Under the pieces are notes generated by a model. That model had not been told where the DNA came from. It made no database searches and worked only from the letters and a program-made list of their open reading frames with translations. A program made the position numbers and the translations under genes. A DNA stretch of 38,931 nucleotides from a bacterium (GTDB taxonomy: Bacteria; UBA9089; JASEGY01), in NCBI GenBank assembly GCA_040753085.1, contig JBFMHI010000011.1, forward strand, positions 1 through 38,931. The letters run 5' to 3'. Within the stretch, counting starts at the first letter, position 1. Each line of letters starts with the position of its first letter. This document shows positions 23,460 to 32,395 of this stretch, one piece after another.

Positions 23460-23667
23460 CGTAAGTGTTCAGCTATTGTCTTCATTTTTTGTCCTCCTGT
23501 TCCTGATTTTAACATTTCCCCTCTTTGTTTACCCGTAATGAGTAGATAATGTTCTCAGCATATACGACGTTGCGACCGAAAGGAGCAATGTCCCACAGGG
23601 CAAGGGCGTTAGCCCGTTTTGACATTACCCTCTTTACCGCTTTACCGCCTAGACGGCTGGGCTATTT

Positions 23668-24273
23668 TTACTGGTGTTGGGATTGGCGTTTATTTTCCAT
23701 CAACTGCCACGAATGGTGCATACGTTGAAAGACAGTCAACCAGGTAAGAATAAATAGGACCGAGAGGATTATAGGGAAGTAACGTGGTCCGGCTATCCCC
23801 CCCAGGATAAGAAGAATAATCCTCTCAGACCGTTCCATCAATCCGACTTTGCACTCATGGTCAAGCCCTTCGGATCTGGCCTTGGTATAGCTGACCATAA
23901 GGGAACCGGCCAGGGTAAGGAACAGAAGCAGGATATGAACGGCTTCTCCTGCCCAGAGATAATAAAGGCATATTCCCAAAAAGACCATTATTTCCGAAAG
24001 TCTATCCAGACATGAGTCTAAGAAGGCCCCAAAGACTGAGCCTCGTCCACTGGATCGAGCCACCGCCCCATCAAAAAGATCGCACAAACCGGAAAGAGTG
24101 ACAAAGAGGGCGGCTACCTTGAAGTAACCCAAGGCAAAGGCAGCCGCCGACAGGAAGCTCATCCCTAACCCAATAAAGGTAATAATATTGGGTGAAACCC
24201 CTTTTTGAGACAGGAAATCAGTCAGGGGACTGATCCACTCGGTCACTTTCGGTTTTAATGCGGTTTCGATCAT
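23668..24273 (-). CDS. CDP-alcohol phosphatidyltransferase family protein
   Basis: 201 aa integral membrane enzyme, about six helices. The full catalytic signature D-x2-D-G-x2-A-R-x8-G-x3-D-x3-D is present at Asp65 to Asp90 (CDLFDGAVARSSGRGSVFGAFLDSCLDR). GLMERSERIILL after helix 4 resembles the phosphatidylinositol-phosphate synthase subgroup, so it may condense CDP-diacylglycerol with an inositol-type phosphate or glycerol-3-P; the substrate is not certain. ATG 24273 has an SD (GGAGAGG) that abuts the dispersed repeat at 24291. Confidence 0.88.
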   Translation of the reverse strand: MIETALKPKVTEWISPLTDFLSQKGVSPNIITFIGLGMSFLSAAAFALGYFKVAALFVTLSGLCDLFDGAVARSSGRGSVFGAFLDSCLDRLSEIMVFLGICLYYLWAGEAVHILLLFLTLAGSLMVSYTKARSEGLDHECKVGLMERSERIILLILGGIAGPRYFPIILSVLFILTWLTVFQRMHHSWQLMENKRQSQHQ

Positions 24274-24290
24274 TAGATTTAACCTCTCCT

Positions 24291-24334
24291 GTAACTACTC
24301 AGGCAGAGAGGCTGAAGGCTGAAGACTGAAGGCT
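24291..24334 (+). repeat. GTAACTACTCAGGCA... dispersed repeat
   Basis: Begins GTAACTACTCAGGCAGAG, continues with alternating GGCTGAAG/GACTGAAG units. Second copy at 22041-22084 on the other strand. Occupies the gap between secA and the phosphatidyltransferase gene. Confidence 0.75.
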
Positions 24335-24365
24335 ATTGAAAAATGGCACTCTTTTTTTATAACTA

Positions 24366-26951
24366 TTATCCACAACAGTGCTTATATTTCTTCCCGCTGC
24401 CGCAGGGGCATGGGTCATTCCGACCGATCTTGGCCAGCTTTCTTTCGCTCTTCTTTTCTGTTTGGGCCTCTGCTTTAGCTCCCTCGTGGACCGCCACTAA
24501 TTCTCTCGGCCTGGCTCTTCCCCTCAGGGTAGGGGCCTCTTCCGCCATTTGAACCCTGAAGATATATTCAACCACTTGCTCCTTCATCCGGAGGCTCAGG
24601 TGTTCAAACATCTGGTAGCTTTCGTGCTTATATTCAATCAAGGGGTCTCTCTGCCCATAGGCCCTGAGGCCTATTCCCTCCTTAAGGCTGTCCATGGCAT
24701 AGAGGTGATCCTTCCATAGATTGTCTATGACCGAAAGCATAAGGTATCGCTGCACCCGATTAAATTGTTCCGGCCCAAGCTCTCTTCTTCGCCCCTCATA
24801 GACCTCATTGACTCTCTCTAAGAGGTGACCAAAGAGTTGCCTGTGTTCAAGAGATTTAATCTCATCGGGCCTCATAGTCACACCAAAGGTTTGAGTTAGC
24901 CTGGTGCCAAGCCCTTCCACATCCCAATCATCAGGATGGTCGTCCGGCTTACAATAAGAGAGAATAATCTCTTCTAAGACATCTTCCACCATTTCCCGGA
25001 TATGGTCAGAGATATCAGATTCTTCAAGAACAAGGTCTCGTTCGTGGTAGATGACCTGCCGCTGTTGATTCATCACATCATCATATTCCAGGAGTCGCTT
25101 ACGGATGTCAAAGTTCTGGCCTTCGACCTGGCGCTGGGCCCTCTCTATGGCCTTGGTCACCCAGGGATGCTCGATTACTTCGCCTTCTTCAATACCGAGT
25201 TTATCCATCAAACTGGCGACCTTATCTGAGCCAAAGATTCGCATCAGGTCATCTTCCAGGGAGAGGTAAAATCGAGAAGATCCAGGATCACCCTGTCTGC
25301 CGGACCTCCCTCTAAGCTGGTTGTCAATCCTTCTGGCTTCATGTCTTTCGGTTCCAATGATGTGAAGGCCGCCCATGTCCGTGACCCCCTCTCCCAGGAC
25401 AATGTCTGTTCCCCGGCCGGCCATATTGGTGGCGATGGTTATGGCTCCAGGCTGACCGGCCTGGGCCACTATTTCGGCCTCCTTTTCGTGATACTTGGCA
25501 TTTAAGACCTGATGTCTGATACCCCGCTTTTTAAGGAGGTCAGAGAGTTTTTCTGATTTTTCCACCGAGATGGTGCCTACCAGAACCGGCCGCCTCAAGT
25601 GGGCCAATTCCACGATCTCATCGGTAATCGCCTTGAATTTTTCACGTTCTGTTTTGTAGACCACATCAGAATAATCTGTTCTGATCATGGGCATATTAGG
25701 AGGGATGACCACTACTTCTAACTTATAGATCTTATGAAATTCTTCGGCCTCGGTATCGGCTGTTCCGGTCATACCGGCCAGTTTTTCATACATTCTGAAA
25801 TAGTTCTGGAAGGTAATAGTGGCCAGGGTCTGATTTTCCTGGGCGATCCTGACCCCTTCCTTGGCCTCCAGGGCCTGATGCAGCCCTTCTGAATATCGCC
25901 GGCCCGGCATCAATCGGCCGGTGAATTCATCCACGATAACTACCTGTCCCTCTTTAACCAGGTAATCTCGATCCCGTTTAAATAAGGTATGGGCCTTGAG
26001 GGCCTGGTTGACGTGATGAGCGATTTCCATATTTCTGGGATCAAAGAGGTTGTCCAGCTTAAGCATCCTCTCCACCCTGGCTACCCCCTCTTCAGTCAAG
26101 GCCGCGGTGCGCATCTTCTCATCCACCTGGAAATCACTCTCAGCCTTCAACCCGGGGATAATCCGGTTGATTTTATAGTATTTATCCGTTGATTCCTCGG
26201 CTGGCCCCGAAATAATGAGAGGCGTCCGGGCTTCATCTATCAGGATGGAATCGACCTCATCCACAATGGCAAAGAAATGTTTCCGTTGGACCCGAAGACT
26301 TCGGTCAGGGACCATATTGTCCCGAAGATAGTCAAAGCCAAACTCGTTATTAGTGCCATAAGTGATATCAGCGGCGTAGGCTTCGCCTCTGTGTCCTACC
26401 GGACGAAGATGCCGGTAACGGGCATCACCCTTTTCGTGCTCCGGGTCGTATAGGAAGGCGGATTCGTGTTGGATGGTCCCCACTGAGAGACCCAACAGGT
26501 GGTAGATAGGCCCCATCCACTGGGTATCACGTTTGGCCAGATAATCATTGACCGTAACTACATGGACCCCCTCGCCCATAAGGGTATTTAGATAAACAGG
26601 CATAGTGGCCACTAAGGTCTTCCCCTCGCCAGTCTTCATTTCCGCTATTTTACCCTCGTGAAGGACAATCCCCCCCATAAGCTGGACATCGAATGGCCGC
26701 ATATTAACGGTGCGTTTAGCCGCCTCCCGAACAACCGCAAAGGCCTCCGGAAGGATTTCATCCAGGGTTTCTCCATCAGCCAGTTTTTGTTTAAAATAGG
26801 GCGTTTTAGCGGCAAGCTGTTGATTAGAAAGGCGGTTTATCTCCTCTTCCCATTCGTTTATTTCATCCACCATAGGCTGAAGTCGTTTTATATCTCTCTC
26901 TTGCTTGGTGCCAAAAATCTTGGCTAAAATAGCGTCAAACCACATTCCCAT
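24366..26951 (-). CDS. secA: Preprotein translocase ATPase SecA
   Basis: About 861 aa motor of the Sec pathway. Walker A MKTGEGKT near residue 107, [19 protein letters not shown] Walker B region, [24 protein letters not shown], and the C-terminal zinc-binding SEC-C tail [18 protein letters not shown] that contacts SecB and lipids. Length is typical. GTG 26957 is possible but falls inside the SD (AAGGGGTG); ATG 26951 or 26945 ([12 protein letters not shown]) are better placed. No operon partner: repeats isolate it on both sides. Confidence 0.97.
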   Translation of the reverse strand: MGMWFDAILAKIFGTKQERDIKRLQPMVDEINEWEEEINRLSNQQLAAKTPYFKQKLADGETLDEILPEAFAVVREAAKRTVNMRPFDVQLMGGIVLHEGKIAEMKTGEGKTLVATMPVYLNTLMGEGVHVVTVNDYLAKRDTQWMGPIYHLLGLSVGTIQHESAFLYDPEHEKGDARYRHLRPVGHRGEAYAADITYGTNNEFGFDYLRDNMVPDRSLRVQRKHFFAIVDEVDSILIDEARTPLIISGPAEESTDKYYKINRIIPGLKAESDFQVDEKMRTAALTEEGVARVERMLKLDNLFDPRNMEIAHHVNQALKAHTLFKRDRDYLVKEGQVVIVDEFTGRLMPGRRYSEGLHQALEAKEGVRIAQENQTLATITFQNYFRMYEKLAGMTGTADTEAEEFHKIYKLEVVVIPPNMPMIRTDYSDVVYKTEREKFKAITDEIVELAHLRRPVLVGTISVEKSEKLSDLLKKRGIRHQVLNAKYHEKEAEIVAQAGQPGAITIATNMAGRGTDIVLGEGVTDMGGLHIIGTERHEARRIDNQLRGRSGRQGDPGSSRFYLSLEDDLMRIFGSDKVASLMDKLGIEEGEVIEHPWVTKAIERAQRQVEGQNFDIRKRLLEYDDVMNQQRQVIYHERDLVLEESDISDHIREMVEDVLEEIILSYCKPDDHPDDWDVEGLGTRLTQTFGVTMRPDEIKSLEHRQLFGHLLERVNEVYEGRRRELGPEQFNRVQRYLMLSVIDNLWKDHLYAMDSLKEGIGLRAYGQRDPLIEYKHESYQMFEHLSLRMKEQVVEYIFRVQMAEEAPTLRGRARPRELVAVHEGAKAEAQTEKKSERKLAKIGRNDPCPCGSGKKYKHCCG

Positions 26952-26964
26952 TTTCACCCCTTAG

Positions 26965-27003
26965 GCTAAGAGTTGAGAAATGAGAGGTCTCTCAACTTTT
27001 AGC
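26965..27003. repeat. Inverted repeat upstream of secA
   Basis: GCTAAGAGTTGAGA (26965-26978) and TCTCAACTTTTAGC (26990-27003), one mismatch, 11-nt loop. Sits in the secA leader, next to the SD. Confidence 0.6.
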
Positions 27004-27083
27004 TCTCACTACTATACACTATTTGTTCCTTATAGTCAAATGAAAAGTTTTCGACCTGTACGGACACAGGTCAAACTTTTTAC

Positions 27084-27112
27084 TTGACTCATCCATTCTT
27101 ATAAACTATAAT
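27084..27112 (+). promoter_or_regulatory. Strong sigma70-type promoter
   Basis: TTGACT (27084-27089), 17-nt spacer, TATAAT (27107-27112). Reads toward the glycosyltransferase gene, but a 359-bp TIR element starts about 10 nt after the predicted start site. Confidence 0.75.
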
Positions 27113-27129
27113 GCGAAATTGAGGTGATA

Positions 27130-27488
27130 AAATCGTAACCGTTCAGCCACCAAGGCACGAAGACACAAAGGGGAAAAAGTATGTGTCTTAGAGAGCAGTA
27201 GAGCAATAGAGCAGCAGTTCTGGAACTTTCAGAAAAGTCTTTAACTACTGCGCTACTGCTCTGTTTTGAGCTATTAAGAAATAATCCTGTAACCGTTCAG
27301 CACATGATGCTGGATGCTCGATGCTCGATCCTCGATGCTCGATCTTCGATGCTGGTAAAGGATTCAGTATCCAGGATCGAGCATCCAGGATCGAGGATCG
27401 AGGTTGTGTCTTTGTGCCTTTGTGGCTGAGGACTTACAAAAAATCAGTGTTTCATCTGTGTCCATCCGTGGCTGAATAGTTACGATTT
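27130..27488. mobile_element. 359-bp composite palindromic element
   Basis: Outer inverted ends AAATCGTAACCGTTCAGCC (27130-27148) and GGCTGAATAGTTACGATTT (27470-27488). Nested inside are CCAAGGCACGAAGACACAAAG versus its inverted match CTTTGTGCCTTTGTGG, an AGAGCAGTAG/CTACTGCTCT pair, a second GTAACCGTTCAG start at about 27291, and a long GATGCTCGATCCTCGATGC / GATCGAGCATCCAGGATCG hairpin. No coding capacity. Looks like elements inserted within elements. Confidence 0.65.
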
Positions 27489-27528
27489 GCTGGTGTGGGC
27501 TCAATTTCGCGGTATGGCCATCCTGACA

Positions 27529-28662
27529 ATGGAGGAATTCCTGAAGGTAAATCTTCTTTATTTAATCACCGAGTTAAATGTAGGTGGGGCTGAAAAGGTC
27601 CTGGCCCGACTTGTGGCCGGGTTGAATAAAGAGCGCTATCGGGTTTTGGTCTGTTCTTTACAAAAAAAAGGGCCGGTGGCTGATGAGATAGAACGCAGCG
27701 GAATTAAGGTTGTTAGTTTGGATATGGAGGGAAAGCTGAATCTCAAGGCCCCGTTGAAACTTTTCTCCCTGCTGAAAAAAGAGAAAGTCGACATCCTCCA
27801 CTCTTATCTCTTTCATGCTAATCTCCTAGCGCGAATAGTCGGCTGCTTAGCCAAGACGCCCATTATCATCTCCTCAGAGAGAATTATGGAGATGGAGGGA
27901 CGACACCGGACAATTATAAATAGATTGACTGCCCCCTTAGCCGACTGTATCACAGCCAATTCTAATTCAGTCAGAGAATTTATCAGGTGCCGGATAGGCA
28001 TTGATCCCCAAAAATTAGTGACCATATATAATGGTCTGGATGTCTCGAATTTTCGGGAAAAGGAAGACAGGGCAGAGGTAAAGAAGAAATGGGGCATTGC
28101 TCCGGATAAAGTGGTGATCGGTTGTGTGGCCCGATTGGATCCCCAGAAAGGGCATGAATATCTTTTTAAAGCAGCCGTCAAGGTAGTGGATAGGCATCCC
28201 GAGGTGGTCTTCTTACTGGTAGGCTATGGCCCGCTCAGGAAAAAATTAGAAGATATGGCGGAAGAATTAGGATTGGCCTCAAAGGTTATCTTCACCGGGG
28301 CCTGTAATGATGTCCCCCAGATGCTTTCGATAATGGACATCTTTGTTCTTCCCTCACTCTACGAAGGCTTTCCTAATGCGGTGCTTGAAGCCATGGCGGC
28401 TTCAAGGCCGGTAATTGCTACCTCAGTGGCCGGCACTCCCGAAATAGTAATGCACCACCAGACAGGCATCCTGGTGCCGAGAGCAAATCCGGAAGCACTG
28501 GCTGAGGCCGTCAACACGCTCCTTCAAAATCCGGAAAGGGCCAGGGAAATGGGACAGGCTGGTCGGTTACGGGTGGAAGATTATTTTAGTCTAGAGAAAA
28601 TGGTCAAAAAAACAGAGGAATTGTATGAAAAGCTAATCGAAAAAAAGCGGGGAGCATTATGA
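27529..28662 (+). CDS. Family 4 glycosyltransferase
   Basis: About 377 aa GT-B enzyme. N-terminal VNLLYLITELNVGGAEKVLARLVAGL is the acceptor-side signature, PIIISSERIM and IYNGLD(V)SNF mark the linker, VARLDPQKGHEYLFKA and PSLYEGFPNAVLEAMAASRPVIA (E-x7-E) the donor site. Likely transfers a hexose to an envelope polysaccharide or lipid carrier. ATG 27529 is preferred over an ATG/TTG in the preceding repeat, although its SD is poor. Ends in ATGA overlap with the flippase-like gene. Confidence 0.85.
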   Translation: MEEFLKVNLLYLITELNVGGAEKVLARLVAGLNKERYRVLVCSLQKKGPVADEIERSGIKVVSLDMEGKLNLKAPLKLFSLLKKEKVDILHSYLFHANLLARIVGCLAKTPIIISSERIMEMEGRHRTIINRLTAPLADCITANSNSVREFIRCRIGIDPQKLVTIYNGLDVSNFREKEDRAEVKKKWGIAPDKVVIGCVARLDPQKGHEYLFKAAVKVVDRHPEVVFLLVGYGPLRKKLEDMAEELGLASKVIFTGACNDVPQMLSIMDIFVLPSLYEGFPNAVLEAMAASRPVIATSVAGTPEIVMHHQTGILVPRANPEALAEAVNTLLQNPERAREMGQAGRLRVEDYFSLEKMVKKTEELYEKLIEKKRGAL

Positions 28663-29654
28663 AAAACTACAAATTCTGGGTCAGCATTCTACTTAGCATT
28701 TTTTTCCTCTGGCTGGCCGTGCGAGGGGTCGACCTTGATGAGATGATAGAAGCGATTGCTAAGGTTAGTTGGGTTTATATTATTCCTATCGGAGTGGTCA
28801 GCTTAAGCACTTTTATTCTCCGGGCCTTCCGGTGGAGGTACCTGCTCAGTTATGAAAAACACATCAGGCTTCACTCACTTTTTTCCTATACCATTATTGG
28901 GTTTATGGCCAACAATGTCTTTCCTTTACGGATTGGCGAGCTGGTTCGGGCTTACATTATTGGCAAAAAGGAAGAAATCTCTAAGATCCGCTCTTTAGCC
29001 ACTATTATCATGGAGCGAATATTCGATGGCCTATCTTTACTTTTTTTTCTAACCCTGGTTCTGCTTTACCACCCTGGTTTTCCTGATTGGGTAAAAGAAA
29101 TGGGTCTGATGCTGGCCCCTGTCTTCTTTCTTGCTTTTGGCGGGCTTATTGTATTGGAGTGGCATCAAGACTGGTTCCTGAAGTTTACCCATTGGCTGAC
29201 GGGACATATTTCACCTAAACTGTCAAGTAGAGTAGTGGGCAGTTTACAGTCCTTTATCCACGGACTGGCTATCTTACGTCGAATAGATCATCTTCTGATA
29301 ACTTTTTTTCTCTCTTTAGCCCTTTGGGTAGTTTATGCCGGTATGTTCTACCTGGCCCTTCAGGCTTTTCATATCCATCATTTACCCTTGTATGCTTCTT
29401 TGTTCGTTCTGACAGTGACTGCCTTTGGGGTGATGCTCCCTTCTTCACCTGGTTTTATCGGCCCCTTTCAGTATTTTTGCGCCAAGGCCCTTCTTCTGAT
29501 GGGGCTTAAAGATAAAAGCCTGGCTTTAAGCTATGCCTTCTTCCTTCACGCTATTCAGTATGTCCTTATTACTTTAGTTGGTTTGGGCTATCTTTGGAAG
29601 GAAAATCTCTCCTTTAGTGATCTGAAGAAGGCCAAGGAAACGAATGAAGTTTAA
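28659..29654 (+). CDS. Lysylphosphatidylglycerol-synthase-TM / UPF0104-type membrane protein
   Basis: 331 aa with about 8 TM helices, matching the flippase-like LPG_synthase_TM (AglD) family: RAFRWRYLLSYEKHIRLHSLFSYTIIGFMANNVFPLRIGELVRAYIIGKKEEISKIRSLATIIMERIFDGL near the N-terminus and PSSPGFIGPFQYF near the end are the conserved segments. Family members transport or modify lipids or lipid-linked sugars. Coupled to the upstream glycosyltransferase by a 4-nt overlap, which suggests one glycolipid or polysaccharide pathway. The group II intron begins just after its stop. Confidence 0.85.
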   Translation: MKNYKFWVSILLSIFFLWLAVRGVDLDEMIEAIAKVSWVYIIPIGVVSLSTFILRAFRWRYLLSYEKHIRLHSLFSYTIIGFMANNVFPLRIGELVRAYIIGKKEEISKIRSLATIIMERIFDGLSLLFFLTLVLLYHPGFPDWVKEMGLMLAPVFFLAFGGLIVLEWHQDWFLKFTHWLTGHISPKLSSRVVGSLQSFIHGLAILRRIDHLLITFFLSLALWVVYAGMFYLALQAFHIHHLPLYASLFVLTVTAFGVMLPSSPGFIGPFQYFCAKALLLMGLKDKSLALSYAFFLHAIQYVLITLVGLGYLWKENLSFSDLKKAKETNEV

Positions 29655-29659
29655 GGCAG

Positions 29660-30372
29660 GAGGAGGTTAAGGCCGGTTACAGAAGTTACCGACGGAAAAC
29701 CTGGGCGTCGGGGAAGGGATTCCAGCAACCCCGGCGAGCCTGGAAAGCAGGGACACAAATCTCTGGAATCAGCCTGCCGAACGACAACGTTGAAGCGTAC
29801 ACAGGGCACCACACAGACCGTAGGGAAGACCGCACTTCCCAAAGTTTGATACAGCCTCGTTAAAGAGTGAGGGGGCGCAAGTCTCAAGAGCAGATGGCGA
29901 TGGTTCCTTCGCAAGCTCAGGACATGGTTAACGGGCCAGAAGCTACCACAGAGAGAGCGCTTTGGTGAGTTCTCCGAGGGTCTGCCGGGGTTCACTTTAG
30001 AGCGTGGTATGTGTGGAGAGAAGCATCAGGGACTTGGGATGCCCCAGCGGTTCCTGGGCTGGTACATGGGTTTAGGAGAGTCAGAAACCACTGGGGAGTC
30101 AGATCAGCCCATAGTACTCAGAGAACGGTAGGGCCGTTCACAGGGGGAAGGGGCTGACAGTCATTCGTAGCCTGCATAGGCAACATTGGCCGGACAAGGA
30201 GGGCCGGGAGTCAATGTCCACTTTCTTGCAGGGAATAGCGAAGAAGGCTCGGGCTGGGCGGGTCTACTAGGGCCGAAGGCGGAAGCAAGGATAACTGAAG
30301 AGCCCGATGCGGGAAAACTGCATGCCGGGATCTGTGCGGGGGCGGTCAGGTAACTAGCCGTCCTACCGCGAT
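29660..30372 (+). mobile_element. Degenerate group II intron lacking its reverse transcriptase
   Basis: Domain V folds at 30300-30332 (GAGCCCG...CGGGATC lower stem, TGCGG/CTGCA upper stem with GAAA), domain VI and the end CCTACCGCGAT at 30372 follow. Upstream are structured domain I-III-like sequences (from about 29665) and only the first codons of the maturase: ESDQPIVLRER then stop (30096-30131), and SMSTFLQGIAKKARAG in another frame to a stop at 30270. Everything from the RT catalytic domain onward is deleted, joining the ORF start almost directly to domain V. The 5' boundary is uncertain; no clear GTGYG start. Confidence 0.7.
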
Positions 30373-30387
30373 GGCTGTCAAAAAATA
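30326..30387 (+). repeat. 62-bp direct repeat, copy 1 (intron 3' end plus exon)
   Basis: Covers the 3' strand of domain V, domain VI and 15 nt beyond the intron (GGCTGTCAAAAAATA). Identical to 31027-31088, exactly 701 bp away. Confidence 0.9.
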
Positions 30388-30406
30388 AACTGTGGGGGTG
30401 ATTGTT

Positions 30407-30655
30407 ATGCCACGATTGACAATGGAAGGGGTGTATCATAAGGGGATTATTATTCCCCAAGAAGAGGTGCCATATAATTCGGATATGCGAGTCTTGATTA
30501 CATTTACTAAAAAAATTCCAAGGAGGGAACTTTATGCTTACACTCCCCAAATTCAGAAGGCATTAGCAAAAGCAGAGGCAAACTATAAGGCAGGTAAATT
30601 CAAGGAATATAAAGATGCGGATACCTTATTCAAGGATTTGAATAATGCTGCTTGA
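30407..30655 (+). CDS. Antitoxin of a RelBE/ParDE-type module
   Basis: 82 aa. N-terminal beta strands MPRLTMEGVYHKGIIIPQEEV...MRVLITF resemble the AF2212/DUF104-like antitoxin start; the C-terminal half (ALAKAEANYKAGKFKEYKDADTLFKDLN) is a RelB-like toxin-binding helix. ATG 30407 has SD-like GGGGGTG (30394-30400); a GTG at 30392 is less likely. Overlaps the toxin gene by 11 nt. Begins 35 nt after the group II intron end. Confidence 0.75.
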   Translation: MPRLTMEGVYHKGIIIPQEEVPYNSDMRVLITFTKKIPRRELYAYTPQIQKALAKAEANYKAGKFKEYKDADTLFKDLNNAA

Positions 30656-30914
30656 AAGAAAAATTGCCAAAGATGATAATTTTGATAAGTATTATGACGC
30701 TTTGCCAGAATACATCAAAAGAAAGTTTGAGAAGCAAGTAAGGTTTTTGTTGAAGAACCCAAAACATCCATCGCTGAAGATTCATCGATTTGAAAGTATT
30801 AAAGGATTGTGGGAATTTTATGTAGATGATTACTATCGATGTTTGTTTTCAATCGAAAGTAACACTTACCTTCTTAAATGGGTTGGAACCCATCTGCAGA
30901 TGGAGAGGAAGTAG
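30645..30914 (+). CDS. RelE/ParE-family toxin
   Basis: 89 aa, typical size. Helix-helix N-terminus (FDKYYDALPEYIKRKFEKQVRFLLKNPKHPSLKIHRF) and beta-sheet end GLWEFYVDDYYRCLFSIESNTYLLKWVGTHLQMERK are characteristic of YafQ/RelE-like ribosome-dependent mRNA interferases. The catalytic His/Arg residues appear present (R in YYRCLF, H in GTHLQ). Coupled to the antitoxin. Followed by a truncated attC, so probably acquired as an integron cassette. Confidence 0.85.
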   Translation: MLLERKIAKDDNFDKYYDALPEYIKRKFEKQVRFLLKNPKHPSLKIHRFESIKGLWEFYVDDYYRCLFSIESNTYLLKWVGTHLQMERK

Positions 30915-31001
30915 TGTTTTTTAAAAAAGGGATAAAAAGCGTTAATTTAGCTAGATAAGTAAGTATCTTAAGACACGAGAAAATTGCAAAGCGGACTTTT
31001 T

Positions 31002-31026
31002 GCCTAACCAATCGCTGAAGATACGT
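31002..31026 (+). other. Truncated attC (left half) abutting the intron-derived repeat
   Basis: GCCTAAC (31002-31008) is a perfect R''; AATCGCTGAAG follows as L''-like sequence, after which the site is replaced by copy 2 of the 62-bp intron-end repeat at 31027. Preceding GGACTTTTTG matches the context before the attC at 32513 (GGACTTTTGT). Confidence 0.6.
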
Positions 31027-31088
31027 CGGGATCTGTGCGGGGGCGGTCAGGTAACTAGCCGTCCTACCGCGATGGCTGTCAAAAAATA
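31027..31088 (+). repeat. 62-bp direct repeat, copy 2 (intron 3' end plus exon)
   Basis: Identical to 30326-30387. The rest of the intron is missing here. Confidence 0.9.
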
Positions 31089-31110
31089 GCGACTGGAGAT
31101 TGGAAAGGAT

Positions 31111-31440
31111 ATGAAAGCAAAGGCAATTCCTGACGATGTGAGAAAAAGTGTTGAAGAAATCGTCGAGCGATTCAACCGCGAGAACTTGAGGAGAGACGAC
31201 TGCTACTACTCAGTGCGGTTCAGAGGGAGATGCGCTTATCTTGACCGATACGCCTATGGCAAGGTGGGGCCAATATGCTGCCTCAGGTATACAGGAAAGA
31301 TGGATGGCTGGGAATTCGCCATATTCAAGTGGAGCAGTGAAACATACGATCCAAAAGAGTGGATGTTCCCAGGCATTAGCCTTGTAGATGGAACCATTGA
31401 AGGGGCAATGAAGGCTGGATTGAAAGCATATCCGGTATAA
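31111..31440 (+). CDS. Hypothetical cassette protein
   Basis: 109 aa soluble protein of unknown function: helical start (DDVRKSVEEIVERFNRENL), then a beta-rich core with CYYSVRFRGRCAYLDRYAYGKVGPICCLRYTG and WEFAIFKWSSETYDPKEWMFPG, and a final helix (DGTIEGAMKAGLKAYP). The pattern is one I associate with hypothetical proteins in integron arrays. SD AAAGGA before ATG. Its stop codon overlaps the attC R'' sequence. No signal peptide. Confidence 0.65.
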   Translation: MKAKAIPDDVRKSVEEIVERFNRENLRRDDCYYSVRFRGRCAYLDRYAYGKVGPICCLRYTGKMDGWEFAIFKWSSETYDPKEWMFPGISLVDGTIEGAMKAGLKAYPV

Positions 31441-31562
31441 CAACATGATGGAGCCGACCGCGCATCAGGCATACGATGTTTGGGCAGGCATTGTGGGATT
31501 GGCTCTCCGCCTTTGGCAGTTTTTCCATAGTTCTACGCGGCGGCTCATCGCGGGCGTTAGAT
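31435..31562 (+). other. Integron attC recombination site 5 (128 bp)
   Basis: GTATAAC (31435-31441) and GTTAGAT (31556-31562). GATGgAGCC pairs with GGCTCATC, leaving one extrahelical G, followed by CGCG-rich pairing. Canonical orientation downstream of the hypothetical gene. Confidence 0.78.
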
Positions 31563-31743
31563 GGTTCGAGAATTGAGACATGTTGACATGCTCCGCTCGC
31601 CCAAAACAACACCGCTTGGTGCTTGAGGCGAGTAGGAGTATTTGAGGAGGTGGGAGAAATGGGGCACTGAAAAGTACAAAACCAGAAGAGAAAGGGAACG
31701 GTGATAGACTATGCCAAAATTATACAACAAAGGAGTGATTTAA

Positions 31744-32007
31744 ATGAGAAAATCAGTTATCCATGATAAAATAATGGAAGAAATTAAATTTATTCCAGAA
31801 GATAAACTGTCAGAGATATACGATGTTATTCATTATTTTTGGATAGGTTTGCAAAAATCTAAAGTGAATATTAACCAGATAATGCAATTTGCCGGTTGCT
31901 GGAATGATATTCCTGAAGATGCATTTAATGATTTTTTAGAAGAAACCAGACAACGTAGAAGTCAGGCTTTTTCAAGGAGACGAAGCGGTGGAACCAGTAT
32001 TAGTTGA
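31744..32007 (+). CDS. vapB: VapB-type antitoxin (DUF2281-like)
   Basis: 87 aa. Helical protein: KSVIHDKIMEEIKFIPEDKLSEIYDVIHYFWIGLQ is typical of DUF2281 antitoxins, and the C-terminal part (GCWNDIPEDAFNDFLEETRQRRSQAFSRRR) matches the toxin-binding 'aGsW.d..e..fe.f..ei..rR' motif. SD AAAGGAG before ATG 31744. Overlaps the PIN toxin gene by 20 nt. Confidence 0.82.
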   Translation: MRKSVIHDKIMEEIKFIPEDKLSEIYDVIHYFWIGLQKSKVNINQIMQFAGCWNDIPEDAFNDFLEETRQRRSQAFSRRRSGGTSIS

Positions 32008-32395
32008 TACAGACATCCTATCCCTGTTCTTTAGAAACCAGGATAATGTTGTCTCTAATTTCAAAAAATATCTTAACCGGTACGAAAAAATAAATCTGAG
32101 TATCATTACCTACTATGAAATTCTTAGTGGTTTAAAACACAGAGACGCATTGAAACAACTAGACTCATTTCTGGAGTTTACAAAGCATAACACTATTCTA
32201 TCGTTAACTAAAGAATCAGTTATGATTTCATCGGATTTATACAGTAATTTGCGAAAAGCAGGAAGACCGATCGATGATATTGATATCATTATTGCAGGTA
32301 TTGCTTTGTCAAACAATCTTGTTCTTGTGACCAATAATGAAGAACATTTCAGAAATATCAAAGGCTTAGAAATTTTGAATTGGAGTAAAAAATAA
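31988..32395 (+). CDS. vapC: PIN-domain toxin VapC
   Basis: 135 aa endoribonuclease of the PIN family. Acidic active-site residues are in place: Asp7 in VLVDTDILS, Glu44 in TYYEILSGL, Asp96-97 and Asp99 in RPIDDIDIIIAGIA, and LVTNNEEHFRNIKGLEILNW closes the domain. GTG start at 31988 with SD AAGGAG (31974-31979) inside the antitoxin gene. The module is followed by an attC, as in chromosomal integrons that stabilise arrays with toxin-antitoxin cassettes. Confidence 0.93.
   Translation: MEPVLVDTDILSLFFRNQDNVVSNFKKYLNRYEKINLSIITYYEILSGLKHRDALKQLDSFLEFTKHNTILSLTKESVMISSDLYSNLRKAGRPIDDIDIIIAGIALSNNLVLVTNNEEHFRNIKGLEILNWSKK

Noticed and set aside
30161-30550. Minus-strand frame of 129 codons across the intron and antitoxin
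   Set aside because: It is antisense to intron structure and to the antitoxin gene, with no SD or recognisable domain.
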